Below, piece by piece: positions 1 to 5,864 of a stretch of 6,863 nucleotides of DNA. Source of the stretch: an uncultured bacterium (GTDB lineage: Bacteria > Pseudomonadota > Alphaproteobacteria > CAISDR01). Location: the NCBI GenBank assembly GCA_903884125.1, contig CAISDR010000335.1:1-6863 (forward strand), read 5' to 3'. Under the pieces are notes generated by a model. It searched no databases, had not been told where the DNA came from, and worked only from the letters and a program-made list of their open reading frames with translations. The position numbers and the translations under genes are program-made. Positions within the stretch are counted from its first letter, which is position 1, and each line of letters starts with the position of its first letter.

Positions 1-636
1 AACGATGTCCACGGCGGGCGTGAACTGGACCGATATACAAACTCTTTCGAAAACCGGCATCGATTGGAATGATCTCAAGAGCATGACCGATGCGGGGGTG
101 AATTGGACCGGGCTTCGGGCGCTTTCGGCGGGGGGTGTGAACTGGCAGGAGATTGCTGTTTTGTCTGAGGCGGGCAGCAGATTTATCGCGCTGTTTACCC
201 GTTCGCTTCGTTGGTTTTCAAAAATTAAACTGTCGGCAGCGGGTGACGGGTCTTCCGGATCGGCAATCTGATCCAGGGAAACTGATCGCCGCCGCCGCAA
301 CCGGTCTATCGCAAGATTATGGGCGATTCGGTGCAGCCAGGTCTGATATTTTGCCCCACCGGGCTGCCAACGACCAGCCTGGCTCCATGCGCGCAGGAAA
401 ACTTCCTGGGCAATGTCCTCTGCCTCGGTGGCATCGTTCAGCATGCGGCGCGTATATGCAACGATACGCTCCAGATGGGCATCCATAAGGGCGCGCAGGG
501 CACTTTCATCCCCGCGCGCCATGCGCTCAATCAATGCTTGATCTGGGTCGATCACACGCGCTTCCCTCTCAAGCCCATGATCGGACGGGTCAATATCAGC
601 CATTGGCCTTGGGTATATAAACTGAACAGCCGACAT
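1..636 (-). CDS. ECF sigma-70 family RNA polymerase sigma factor, region 4 lost (probable broken gene)
   Basis: The product would direct core RNA polymerase to a set of stress or envelope promoters. Residues about 31-60 form regions 1.2-2.1 (DQALIERMARGDESALRALM). Residues 68-84 carry the region 2.2 core-binding motif (EAEDIAQEVFLRAW). Residues 96-117 form regions 2.3-2.4, with KYQTWLHRIAHN followed by IDRLRRRR. After a linker (SLDQIADPEDPSPAAD), residues 143-155 (RSERVNSAINLLP) match the start of region 4, but the helix-turn-helix never appears. From about position 175 leftwards the DNA is a repeat array that codes on the other strand. The minus frame stays open to base 1 without a stop, so a chimeric product of at least 212 residues is formally possible. 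Intact ECF factors are usually about 170-200 residues. The start at 636 is chosen over the ATG at 603 because of its Shine-Dalgarno. The gene is divergent from the MscS gene. Without region 4 it probably cannot recognise a -35 element. Confidence 0.75.
   Translation of the reverse strand, partial: MSAVQFIYPRPMADIDPSDHGLEREARVIDPDQALIERMARGDESALRALMDAHLERIVAYTRRMLNDATEAEDIAQEVFLRAWSQAGRWQPGGAKYQTWLHRIAHNLAIDRLRRRRSVSLDQIADPEDPSPAADSLIFENQRSERVNSAINLLPASDKTAISCQFTPPAESARSPVQFTPASVMLLRSFQSMPVFERVCISVQFTPAVDIV
2..271 (+). CDS. C-terminal end of a 13-residue tandem-repeat protein, partial at the window edge
   Basis: The frame is open at the left edge. The first Met (position 5) is probably internal, because the residues T-M-S-T before the first GVNW match the end of a preceding repeat unit. 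Four units follow with the pattern G-(V/I)-(N/D)-W-x-x-(I/L)-x-x-(L/M)-(S/T)-x-(A/T/G), then a fifth that begins with AG and breaks off near 175. Differences between units are conservative in this frame (V/I, N/D, I/L, L/M, S/T), and many are third-base changes, so this strand is the selected one. The last 32 residues (about 176-268) are not repeat. They are antisense to the sigma-factor gene, so the natural C terminus has probably been lost. No signal peptide or enzyme motif is visible. The regular spacing of W, I/L and L/M suggests short amphipathic helices. I do not recognise the family. Confidence 0.55.
   Translation, partial: TMSTAGVNWTDIQTLSKTGIDWNDLKSMTDAGVNWTGLRALSAGGVNWQEIAVLSEAGSRFIALFTRSLRWFSKIKLSAAGDGSSGSAI
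14..175 (+). repeat. Tandem 39-bp coding repeat, four units plus a broken fifth
   Basis: Units begin at about 14, 53, 92 and 131, and a fifth begins at 170 but ends after its first two codons. Each unit is 39 bases (13 codons) and carries the core Gly-Val/Ile-Asn/Asp-Trp. The core is spelled with different synonymous codons in each unit (ggc/ggg/ggt for Gly, aac/aat for Asn), so the units are diverged and not recent identical copies. The array probably continues to the left of the window. Confidence 0.8.
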
Positions 637-641
637 CTTAA

Positions 642-646
642 TCCTT
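642..646 (-). promoter_or_regulatory. Shine-Dalgarno deciding the sigma-factor start
   Basis: Read on the minus strand, AAGGA lies 5 bases upstream of the ATG at 636-634. The alternative in-frame ATG at 603-601 has only AAGG at a spacing of 3. The upstream start is therefore preferred and adds 11 residues (MSAVQFIYPRP). Confidence 0.6.
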
Positions 647-679
647 GTTGTCGTGCCGAAGCTGTAAAAATGCCATCGT

Positions 680-707
680 TTGTTTTAAACGCCGGGCCGG
701 ATATGAT
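680..707 (+). promoter_or_regulatory. Weak candidate sigma-70 promoter for the MscS gene
   Basis: A TTGTTT hexamer at 680-685 and TATGAT at 702-707 are separated by 16 bases. The -10 matches consensus at 5 of 6 positions and the -35 at only 3 of 6. It lies in the divergent region between the sigma gene and the MscS gene, which would give a leader of about 60 bases. This is a pattern match only. I see no convincing ECF-type promoter or operator in 637-774. Confidence 0.22.
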
Positions 708-774
708 CCGTCGCAGGCCTGATTTGCATATTTTGCGGTTGCACATGGCTGCCCGCTGTGATCTTCGTGCGACT

Positions 775-3153
775 ATGACAATGAAATTCCGGCCTGTTCT
801 TGCCCTAAGCCTGTTAATCTTTGCATTCGAGGCATTTGTCGCGCATGCATGGGCGCAGACCGATATTGACGGCTGGATGCGCCAGCTCGATCGGGTCGAG
901 GCGGCATTGAATGCCCCAAATACCTCGCCGGACCAGGCCGAGGCTGCACGTTGGGAACTTCTGCAGGTGCGCGACGGCGCAATCGCTGCCCGATCGAAAT
1001 CCCTGGATAAGATGGGGGATTCAGAAAAACTTTTGGCCGCTCTTGGCCCGGCACCTGCCGACGGTGCTTCAAAAGAAGAAGCGGCGATCAGCGACAAGCG
1101 CAAACATTATAGCGATGAGATCAGCCAGATAAGAGCTCAGGTCCAATCTGCCGATCTGATACTGGCCCGCGTTGACGGTTTGAGCGAGCGGATATCCGAA
1201 CGCTGGCGCTTCTGGGTCTGGGGACGAATGACCAAGGTATTTCCCGCGCCCTGGTCGACCAAAGTTCTGACCACGGCGGGCGAAGATATTTCCCGCATCG
1301 GGTCGGCGCTGTGGCAGCGATTGAGCCATCCAAACAGCACCGAACCCCGCGCTGGAATTTCAGGCGACACATTGATTTTTGGCGCGCTGGTATCGGGGAT
1401 AATCTGGGTTGCGATGGCAGCCTGGCTTCTGGCCCGATATGGCCACCGGCGTGTGCAGGTGCCAACCTATGCGCGCAAACTGGCTTCCGCCATTGCCCAT
1501 TCAAATGCCTATGGGCTTTTTCCCGCAGGCTGGGCTGCGGCATTAGGTATCTGGATCGAGTTAAATGGCGTAGACGGTCTGACCGCTATCCAGTCATCCA
1601 CCTTGGCCTATGCGCTGGAATATGCAGCATTGGCGCTGGTTACGTTAAGTATGCCGTCTGCAATCTATGCACCCAGTTCACCCTTGTGGAGACTGCTGCC
1701 TGTTGGTGACGACCGGGCGCGGGTTGTGGTGCGCGGGACGGGGATGTTGGGACTATTCACCGCGCTGGATCTATTTGCGGTGAAAACAGTTTTGCTGGTT
1801 TCTCCGCCGTCGGATCAACTGGCGTCCGTCTATTCTGCTATTGTCTATTCAATTCTTGCAGCGATGTCGGCATGGCTGATTTATGCGCGCGCGCACTCGC
1901 CCTATATTGATCAGCTCGAAGGCGGTGCCAGCTCTCTGCCGAGCGTCGATCCCAGCATTCATGGGCGGTCTGCATGGCGTGATGCATTTATCGTGCTCAC
2001 GATCGGGCCGCTGATATTTGGCGTCATTGCCTTGTGGGTCGGCTATACAAATTTCGGGTCCTATCTGGTCAGTTCCATCATACTGACCGGCATCGTGACC
2101 GGCGGCATGCGCGCGGTCCGCGACCTTTTGTCGGCAAGTCTTGGGCTGGTGATTGAAAGGCGGATAAAGACCGCCTTGAGCCATGCTGGCAGTTCAGATG
2201 GACATCCCGCGATTGCCGCGTTCTGGGTTCAACTGGTCATCGATGTACTGTTTGCACTGGTCGGACTTTTTGCAGTGGCGCTGATCTGGGGCGTGCCGCT
2301 ACAAGAACTCATCACGCTTGGCGAAAAGGCTACAGGCAGTTTCCGCATCGGCACCGTTCGTCTGTCACCGATTGATCTTGTCCTTGGTGGCATTATTTTC
2401 GCAGCCGGTATTTTTGCCGTGCGCCGCATCCAGTTTGCACTGGAACATTCGCTGCTGCCACGTACCCGCATTGATTCCGGCGCACGCCAGTCCATTGTAA
2501 CCGGGACCGGCTATCTGGGGATTGCTATTGCGACGTTGGTATCGATCAGTGCAGTCGGCATTGACTTGTCAAATCTGGCGATTGTGGCCGGTGCGTTGTC
2601 CGTCGGTATTGGGTTTGGGCTTCAGAACATCACAAATAATTTTGTCTCTGGCCTTATTCTACTTTTCGAACGGCCGGTAAAGGTAGGCGACTGGGTCGTG
2701 GTCGGTACAACAGAAGGCCTGATCAAGAATATCAATGTGCGGGCAACCGAAATTGAAACATTCGACCTGGCCTCTGTGATCATTCCCAATGCGGAATTAT
2801 TATCGCATCACCTGACCAACTGGACTCACAAGGACCGCCGTGGTCGGGTTGAAGTGAAAATTTCACTTCACCCAAACAGCGATCCCGATGAGGTGATAGC
2901 AATGCTGCTGGATCTGGCACGGCAAAACACACATATAGTTGCCGAACTTCCGCCGCAGGTCACATTAAGCTCAGTCGTTCCCGGGGTACTGGAATTTTCA
3001 TTGCGCTGCTTTACCGATGATGTGATGCAGCGCGGTGTAATTGCCAGTGAATTGCGCATAGCGCTGGTCCGGGAATTGCGGGCGCGGAATATCCAAATGT
3101 CTGATCCTGGTCTTGGTCAGTCGATAGGTCCGCTGATAATCCAGAAGAGCTGA
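775..3153 (+). CDS. Large MscS-family mechanosensitive ion channel with N-terminal DUF3772 domain
   Basis: This is an inner-membrane channel that opens under membrane tension and releases solutes on hypo-osmotic shock. The 792-residue product starts with a Sec signal peptide (MTMKFRPVLALSLLIF, likely cleavage after A25-W26-A27). Residues about 28-165 form a charged, helical, periplasmic DUF3772-type region with the characteristic LLAALGPAPADG stretch. About ten hydrophobic segments follow (near 199-218, 240-262, 275-298, 323-345, 350-375, 402-425, 428-445, 482-506, 530-553 and 571-596). The pore helix is at 601-637, with VAGALSVGIGFGLQ then NITNNFVSGLILLFERP. The beta domain follows (VKVGDWVVVG, VIIPNAELLSHHLTNW), then the C-terminal alpha/beta vestibule. 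The frame is open back to 319, but 319-636 is antisense to the sigma gene, and the signal peptide fixes the start at 775 or 781. No strong ribosome binding site is visible. The length suits MscS proteins of the multi-helix DUF3772 type, not the 286-residue E. coli MscS. Confidence 0.93.
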   Translation: MTMKFRPVLALSLLIFAFEAFVAHAWAQTDIDGWMRQLDRVEAALNAPNTSPDQAEAARWELLQVRDGAIAARSKSLDKMGDSEKLLAALGPAPADGASKEEAAISDKRKHYSDEISQIRAQVQSADLILARVDGLSERISERWRFWVWGRMTKVFPAPWSTKVLTTAGEDISRIGSALWQRLSHPNSTEPRAGISGDTLIFGALVSGIIWVAMAAWLLARYGHRRVQVPTYARKLASAIAHSNAYGLFPAGWAAALGIWIELNGVDGLTAIQSSTLAYALEYAALALVTLSMPSAIYAPSSPLWRLLPVGDDRARVVVRGTGMLGLFTALDLFAVKTVLLVSPPSDQLASVYSAIVYSILAAMSAWLIYARAHSPYIDQLEGGASSLPSVDPSIHGRSAWRDAFIVLTIGPLIFGVIALWVGYTNFGSYLVSSIILTGIVTGGMRAVRDLLSASLGLVIERRIKTALSHAGSSDGHPAIAAFWVQLVIDVLFALVGLFAVALIWGVPLQELITLGEKATGSFRIGTVRLSPIDLVLGGIIFAAGIFAVRRIQFALEHSLLPRTRIDSGARQSIVTGTGYLGIAIATLVSISAVGIDLSNLAIVAGALSVGIGFGLQNITNNFVSGLILLFERPVKVGDWVVVGTTEGLIKNINVRATEIETFDLASVIIPNAELLSHHLTNWTHKDRRGRVEVKISLHPNSDPDEVIAMLLDLARQNTHIVAELPPQVTLSSVVPGVLEFSLRCFTDDVMQRGVIASELRIALVRELRARNIQMSDPGLGQSIGPLIIQKS

Positions 3154-3158
3154 CTTTT

Positions 3159-4388
3159 TCATTTCTCCAGAATGATCGGACGCCCGTCCCAGCTGATCAG
3201 TAATTGCCACGCTGCTAATAGGCCTATGACGCAGCATCCGGCGCTGAGTACAAAGGCGCCTGAACCGAAATGATCAAATACAGGTCCGGCAATCATCGTA
3301 ACCAGCCCGAAAAACAGACCGGAAAACATGGCAGCAAACAGGCTTTGAGCGGTTGCCGCCGATGACACTGGTATTGCCCTTGCCATAAAGGACATGACGG
3401 CCAGGTGGGTTGCCCCATAGGAAAAGGCATGCAGCATCTGCAAGCCTGCCGTTATGCCAAAGCCAGGTGACAGGGCAAGGCCGATCCAGCGGATCAGGCC
3501 GGCAGTTCCACCAAGAACAAGCAGGCGTCCTGGACCAAGGCGTTCGACGATCGGCCGCGAATAGATGAACAAGGTAATTTCGGCGATAACCCCGATTGCC
3601 CACAGTGCACCAATTGTGGTGGAATCGTAGCCCTGCGTCTGCCAGTTCAGCGTGCCGAATGCGTAATAAACACCATGACCGGCCTGAATAAGACTGCCTG
3701 AAAACGCCAGCAGCAAAAACACGCGGTTGCGCAGCAAACTGACCATCAGTGCGAATGCGCTATCTTTTCTGACCGGATTGCCAGCGCCTGGTGCTGCAAC
3801 ATGATCTTTCGCCCGCTCGTCCGGCAACCAAAAGGCGGCGGCGATGGCAAGCGCCAGTGTCAGCGCGGCAGCAGGCAATATGACGGCAGAGCCGAAATGT
3901 TCAATCAACCCGCCCATGGTCAATGAGCCCAGAACAAAACTGATCGATCCGGAAACCCGCACCCGCGCATAATCCAGCCCCCGGGCAAAACTGCCGCGTA
4001 CGGTCACTGCTTCCATGATTGGAAAAACCGCGTTGACGATTCCCGAACAAAGAATGTTCGCAATCAGCAGGCTCCAGAAATCAAAGCAGAAGAAATATAG
4101 GATTATTGTGCCGAATGAACCCGATACCAGAATGATCAGCGCTTTTCGCAGGTCACCGATATGATCGGCCCATGTGCCAAGGACAGGGCTTATGATCATG
4201 CGGCTAAGGTAGGCGACCATGAACAAAAGTGCTATGTCGGTTGCACCCATGCCCCGGCTTTTCAGAAAAACCGGCCAGAATGGGGTGACAACAGAATTAT
4301 ACAGCGCGATCACGCCATAAAACGTTGCCAATCGCGCGGCAATTGCCATGCGCCCTATGTCAGGCTTTGGGCCAGAACCATCTAACAT
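3159..4388 (-). CDS. Major facilitator superfamily transporter, HcaT-like (MFS_1-like)
   Basis: This 409-residue protein has about 12 membrane segments and a soluble central loop near residues 188-212, the usual size for the superfamily. A motif-A-like loop follows helix 2 (GTWADHIGDLRKAL, residues 71-84). Several stretches align with what I recall of E. coli HcaT, the putative 3-phenylpropionate permease: TPFWPVFLKSRGM (35-47), LDYARVRVSGSISFVLGS (138-155), and HGVYYAFGTLNWQTQGY (238-254) followed by LWAIGVIAEI. The substrate is probably a small hydrophobic or aromatic carboxylate moved with protons; this is inferred from family resemblance and context. It is the last gene of the minus-strand operon, 11 bases after the small hypothetical gene. 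No clear Shine-Dalgarno precedes ATG 4388; Met14 (ATG at 4349) is a possible alternative start. It converges on the MscS gene with a 5-base gap. Confidence 0.85.
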   Translation of the reverse strand: MLDGSGPKPDIGRMAIAARLATFYGVIALYNSVVTPFWPVFLKSRGMGATDIALLFMVAYLSRMIISPVLGTWADHIGDLRKALIILVSGSFGTIILYFFCFDFWSLLIANILCSGIVNAVFPIMEAVTVRGSFARGLDYARVRVSGSISFVLGSLTMGGLIEHFGSAVILPAAALTLALAIAAAFWLPDERAKDHVAAPGAGNPVRKDSAFALMVSLLRNRVFLLLAFSGSLIQAGHGVYYAFGTLNWQTQGYDSTTIGALWAIGVIAEITLFIYSRPIVERLGPGRLLVLGGTAGLIRWIGLALSPGFGITAGLQMLHAFSYGATHLAVMSFMARAIPVSSAATAQSLFAAMFSGLFFGLVTMIAGPVFDHFGSGAFVLSAGCCVIGLLAAWQLLISWDGRPIILEK

Positions 4389-4399
4389 TGGAAACTTTG

Positions 4400-4822
4400 C
4401 TAGTCGAAAATGTCTATCCGTCGCCTTTGGGCGGACGTCGTCAGATAGTCCCAGATTCGCGCGTTCAACGCACGCGCTTGTGCGCTGGTCATTTCCTCGA
4501 CCAGCGCGTGAACTTCAACCAGCTGTATTGCCAATCGATGATATTGGGGTATCAGGCTCGACAGCCGCAGGCTATTGAAATCAGGTTGATCCGTCTGCGC
4601 GTGTTCCAGAATAACGGTCGCTTGTGTGAGCAGTTCGTGCAACTGGGTGATATCCCACACCATATCGTCGACTGCACAATCGGCCTGCTGGGTAGCAACT
4701 GCCATCATGCCGCCCATCATGCCGGTAGACTGCGCCAGATATTCATCCGGCAATGCCGGGGCAATGTCATTGGTCAGCCGATGTACCGCATAAGCCAGAA
4801 AATGTGGAGCAGACGGTATCAT
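4400..4822 (-). CDS. Small protein of unknown function, candidate partner of the upstream phosphotransferase
   Basis: The 140-residue product is acidic to neutral and predicted mostly helical, with no signal peptide and no membrane helix. Visible features are an N-terminal segment SAPHFLAYAVHRLTNDIAPA (4-23), a methionine-rich MMGGMM (35-40), an acidic/tryptophan patch (DDMVWDI), and a C terminus with RRRIDIFD. I do not recognise the family with certainty. The N-terminal pattern (Pro, AV, L, I-x-PAL) faintly resembles DUF6285/LvaB-type small proteins encoded next to acyl-CoA-type phosphotransferases. Its ATG overlaps the stop of the kinase gene in an ATGA, with GGGGG 8 bases upstream, so it is probably translated by coupling. 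Context suggests a subunit or activator of the kinase, which is inference. Confidence 0.75.
   Translation of the reverse strand: MIPSAPHFLAYAVHRLTNDIAPALPDEYLAQSTGMMGGMMAVATQQADCAVDDMVWDITQLHELLTQATVILEHAQTDQPDFNSLRLSSLIPQYHRLAIQLVEVHALVEEMTSAQARALNARIWDYLTTSAQRRRIDIFD
4819..4822 (-). promoter_or_regulatory. ATGA start-stop overlap coupling kinase and small protein
   Basis: On the minus strand the kinase stop TGA (4821-4819) overlaps the ATG (4822-4820) of the 140-residue gene. Such overlaps typically couple translation and keep two products in proportion, which fits a complex between them. Confidence 0.85.
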
Positions 4823-5862
4823 TGTGGCACCCCCGAACAGGTGGAAAGCCGATCGGCCATCAATCGTGTGTGGCGGTCAATACAGATCCAGCTGGAAATG
4901 GCCAGAACCGGGTCCTGGTTCTTGCCCTCCACAAATTCCTTGCCGCTGGAAATCCAGATCGCCATACCTTTGACCTGTGCAAAAAGTTCCCACCAGGCCA
5001 GTGCTTTTGTATCGATGGAAATTCCGCTGGCCTTGGACCAAAGTGCCAAGCCCGCGTCGCGGTCCATCATGCCACCCGGTCTTTCGCGCTGCATCTGGCC
5101 CCAGATCGGATCAAGCGCCCATCCCAGATCTTCATAGGGATCACCCAGATGGCACATCTCCCAATCCAGAATTGCCTTGATATCGCCCTGATCATCAAAC
5201 AGGAAATTGCCGCGTCGATAGTCGCCATGAACGACACCCGGCCTGATCGGCGGAGGCGGTGGATTACGCCTTAGTCTGCGAATGGCTGCACGCAACACGG
5301 GATAGGGTTCCAGCGCATCGGCATTGATCACACCTTCCCAGTAATCCAGCGCATCGCGCCAGGGTTCGGCAGGCAGCGGCGATAGTTCGGCAAGCCTGCC
5401 AACATCACACCCGGTAGCCGCAATCGCACCCAGTATCGACCAGAATTGCGCACCGACTTTGTCGCATTGGTCACCATAGGGCACAGGACCAAATGGAGAT
5501 CCGGCAGATGCGTTTGGTATTTCGCCCATGATGAAAAACGGGCGATCCATCCATTGCAGGTCCAATTCAAGCGCAATTGGTTCAGGTACAGGGACAGTTG
5601 TTCCATAAAACGTACGATAGGCATGAAACTCGATTGCGCGATCGGTTTCAATCAGGCTGCCGACGGGATCCCGGCGCAGGATAATGCCGCGCTCTACCGG
5701 TCTGCCATTTTCCTGATAGGTCAGTTTGGCCCGATAGGTTTCCCGGCTGGCACCGCCGTGAATGCGGGCGGTGATGGTGGCCGACAGGTTCTGCCAATGG
5801 GGAAATTTATGGGTCAGATAATGTGTCAGGCGTTCAGCCAGCTGGGGGTCGACGCTTGCCAT
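4819..5862 (-). CDS. APH-fold phosphotransferase, ACAD10/ACAD11-like (LvaA-type) family
   Basis: The 347-residue cytoplasmic kinase has a complete APH fold. The glycine-rich nucleotide loop is HGGASRETY (35-43). The N lobe continues with ILRRDPVGSL (61-70) and VPVPEP (90-95). The catalytic loop is VHGDYRRGN (211-219), with D214 as catalytic base and N219 as metal ligand. The second metal site is LDWE (232-235, D233), followed by HLGDPYEDLGW. This spacing matches the ACAD10/ACAD11-like branch, not antibiotic kinases. Characterised relatives phosphorylate the hydroxyl of hydroxyacyl-CoA esters so that it can be eliminated. The substrate here is unknown. The start overlaps the upstream stop (TAATG) and the end overlaps the next start (ATGA). 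Five consecutive prolines at 201-205, just before the catalytic loop, may make translation depend on EF-P. All catalytic residues are present, so it is probably active. Confidence 0.9.
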   Translation of the reverse strand: MASVDPQLAERLTHYLTHKFPHWQNLSATITARIHGGASRETYRAKLTYQENGRPVERGIILRRDPVGSLIETDRAIEFHAYRTFYGTTVPVPEPIALELDLQWMDRPFFIMGEIPNASAGSPFGPVPYGDQCDKVGAQFWSILGAIAATGCDVGRLAELSPLPAEPWRDALDYWEGVINADALEPYPVLRAAIRRLRRNPPPPPIRPGVVHGDYRRGNFLFDDQGDIKAILDWEMCHLGDPYEDLGWALDPIWGQMQRERPGGMMDRDAGLALWSKASGISIDTKALAWWELFAQVKGMAIWISSGKEFVEGKNQDPVLAISSWICIDRHTRLMADRLSTCSGVPQ

Positions 5863-5864
5863 TA
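5860..5864 (-). promoter_or_regulatory. TAATG start-stop overlap at the kinase start
   Basis: On the minus strand the stop TAA (5864-5862) of the upstream gene shares one base with the kinase ATG (5862-5860). This supports the chosen kinase start and a shared transcript. A weak purine run (GGCAGAA) lies in the preceding codons. Confidence 0.8.

Noticed and set aside
1..175. The minus-strand frame through the repeat array as a genuine C-terminal domain of the sigma factor (VQFTPA-like repeats)
   Set aside because: Column changes between units are non-conservative in this frame, while the plus-strand frame shows conservative and synonymous changes. The openness is most likely a by-product of the repeat composition.
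319..774. N-terminal extension of the MscS frame (a 944-residue reading)
   Set aside because: This part is antisense to a clear sigma-factor gene, has no family resemblance, and is followed by a typical signal peptide at 775.
552..1103. Minus-strand frame of 183 residues opposite the MscS N terminus
   Set aside because: Low-complexity Arg/Ser/Ala translation, antisense to the signal peptide and DUF3772 region of the channel, with no family match.
4325..5274. Two long plus-strand frames opposite the minus-strand operon (270 and 173 residues)
   Set aside because: They lie antisense to the transporter, small-protein and kinase genes, which have recognised motifs or tight operon overlaps, and their translations resemble no protein.
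4819..5862. Aminoglycoside antibiotic resistance kinase
   Set aside because: The HGD and DWE motifs are shared by the whole APH fold. The N-lobe pattern (GGASRETY, LRRDPVGSL, VPVPEP) and the operon context point to the ACAD10/ACAD11-like acyl-CoA branch.
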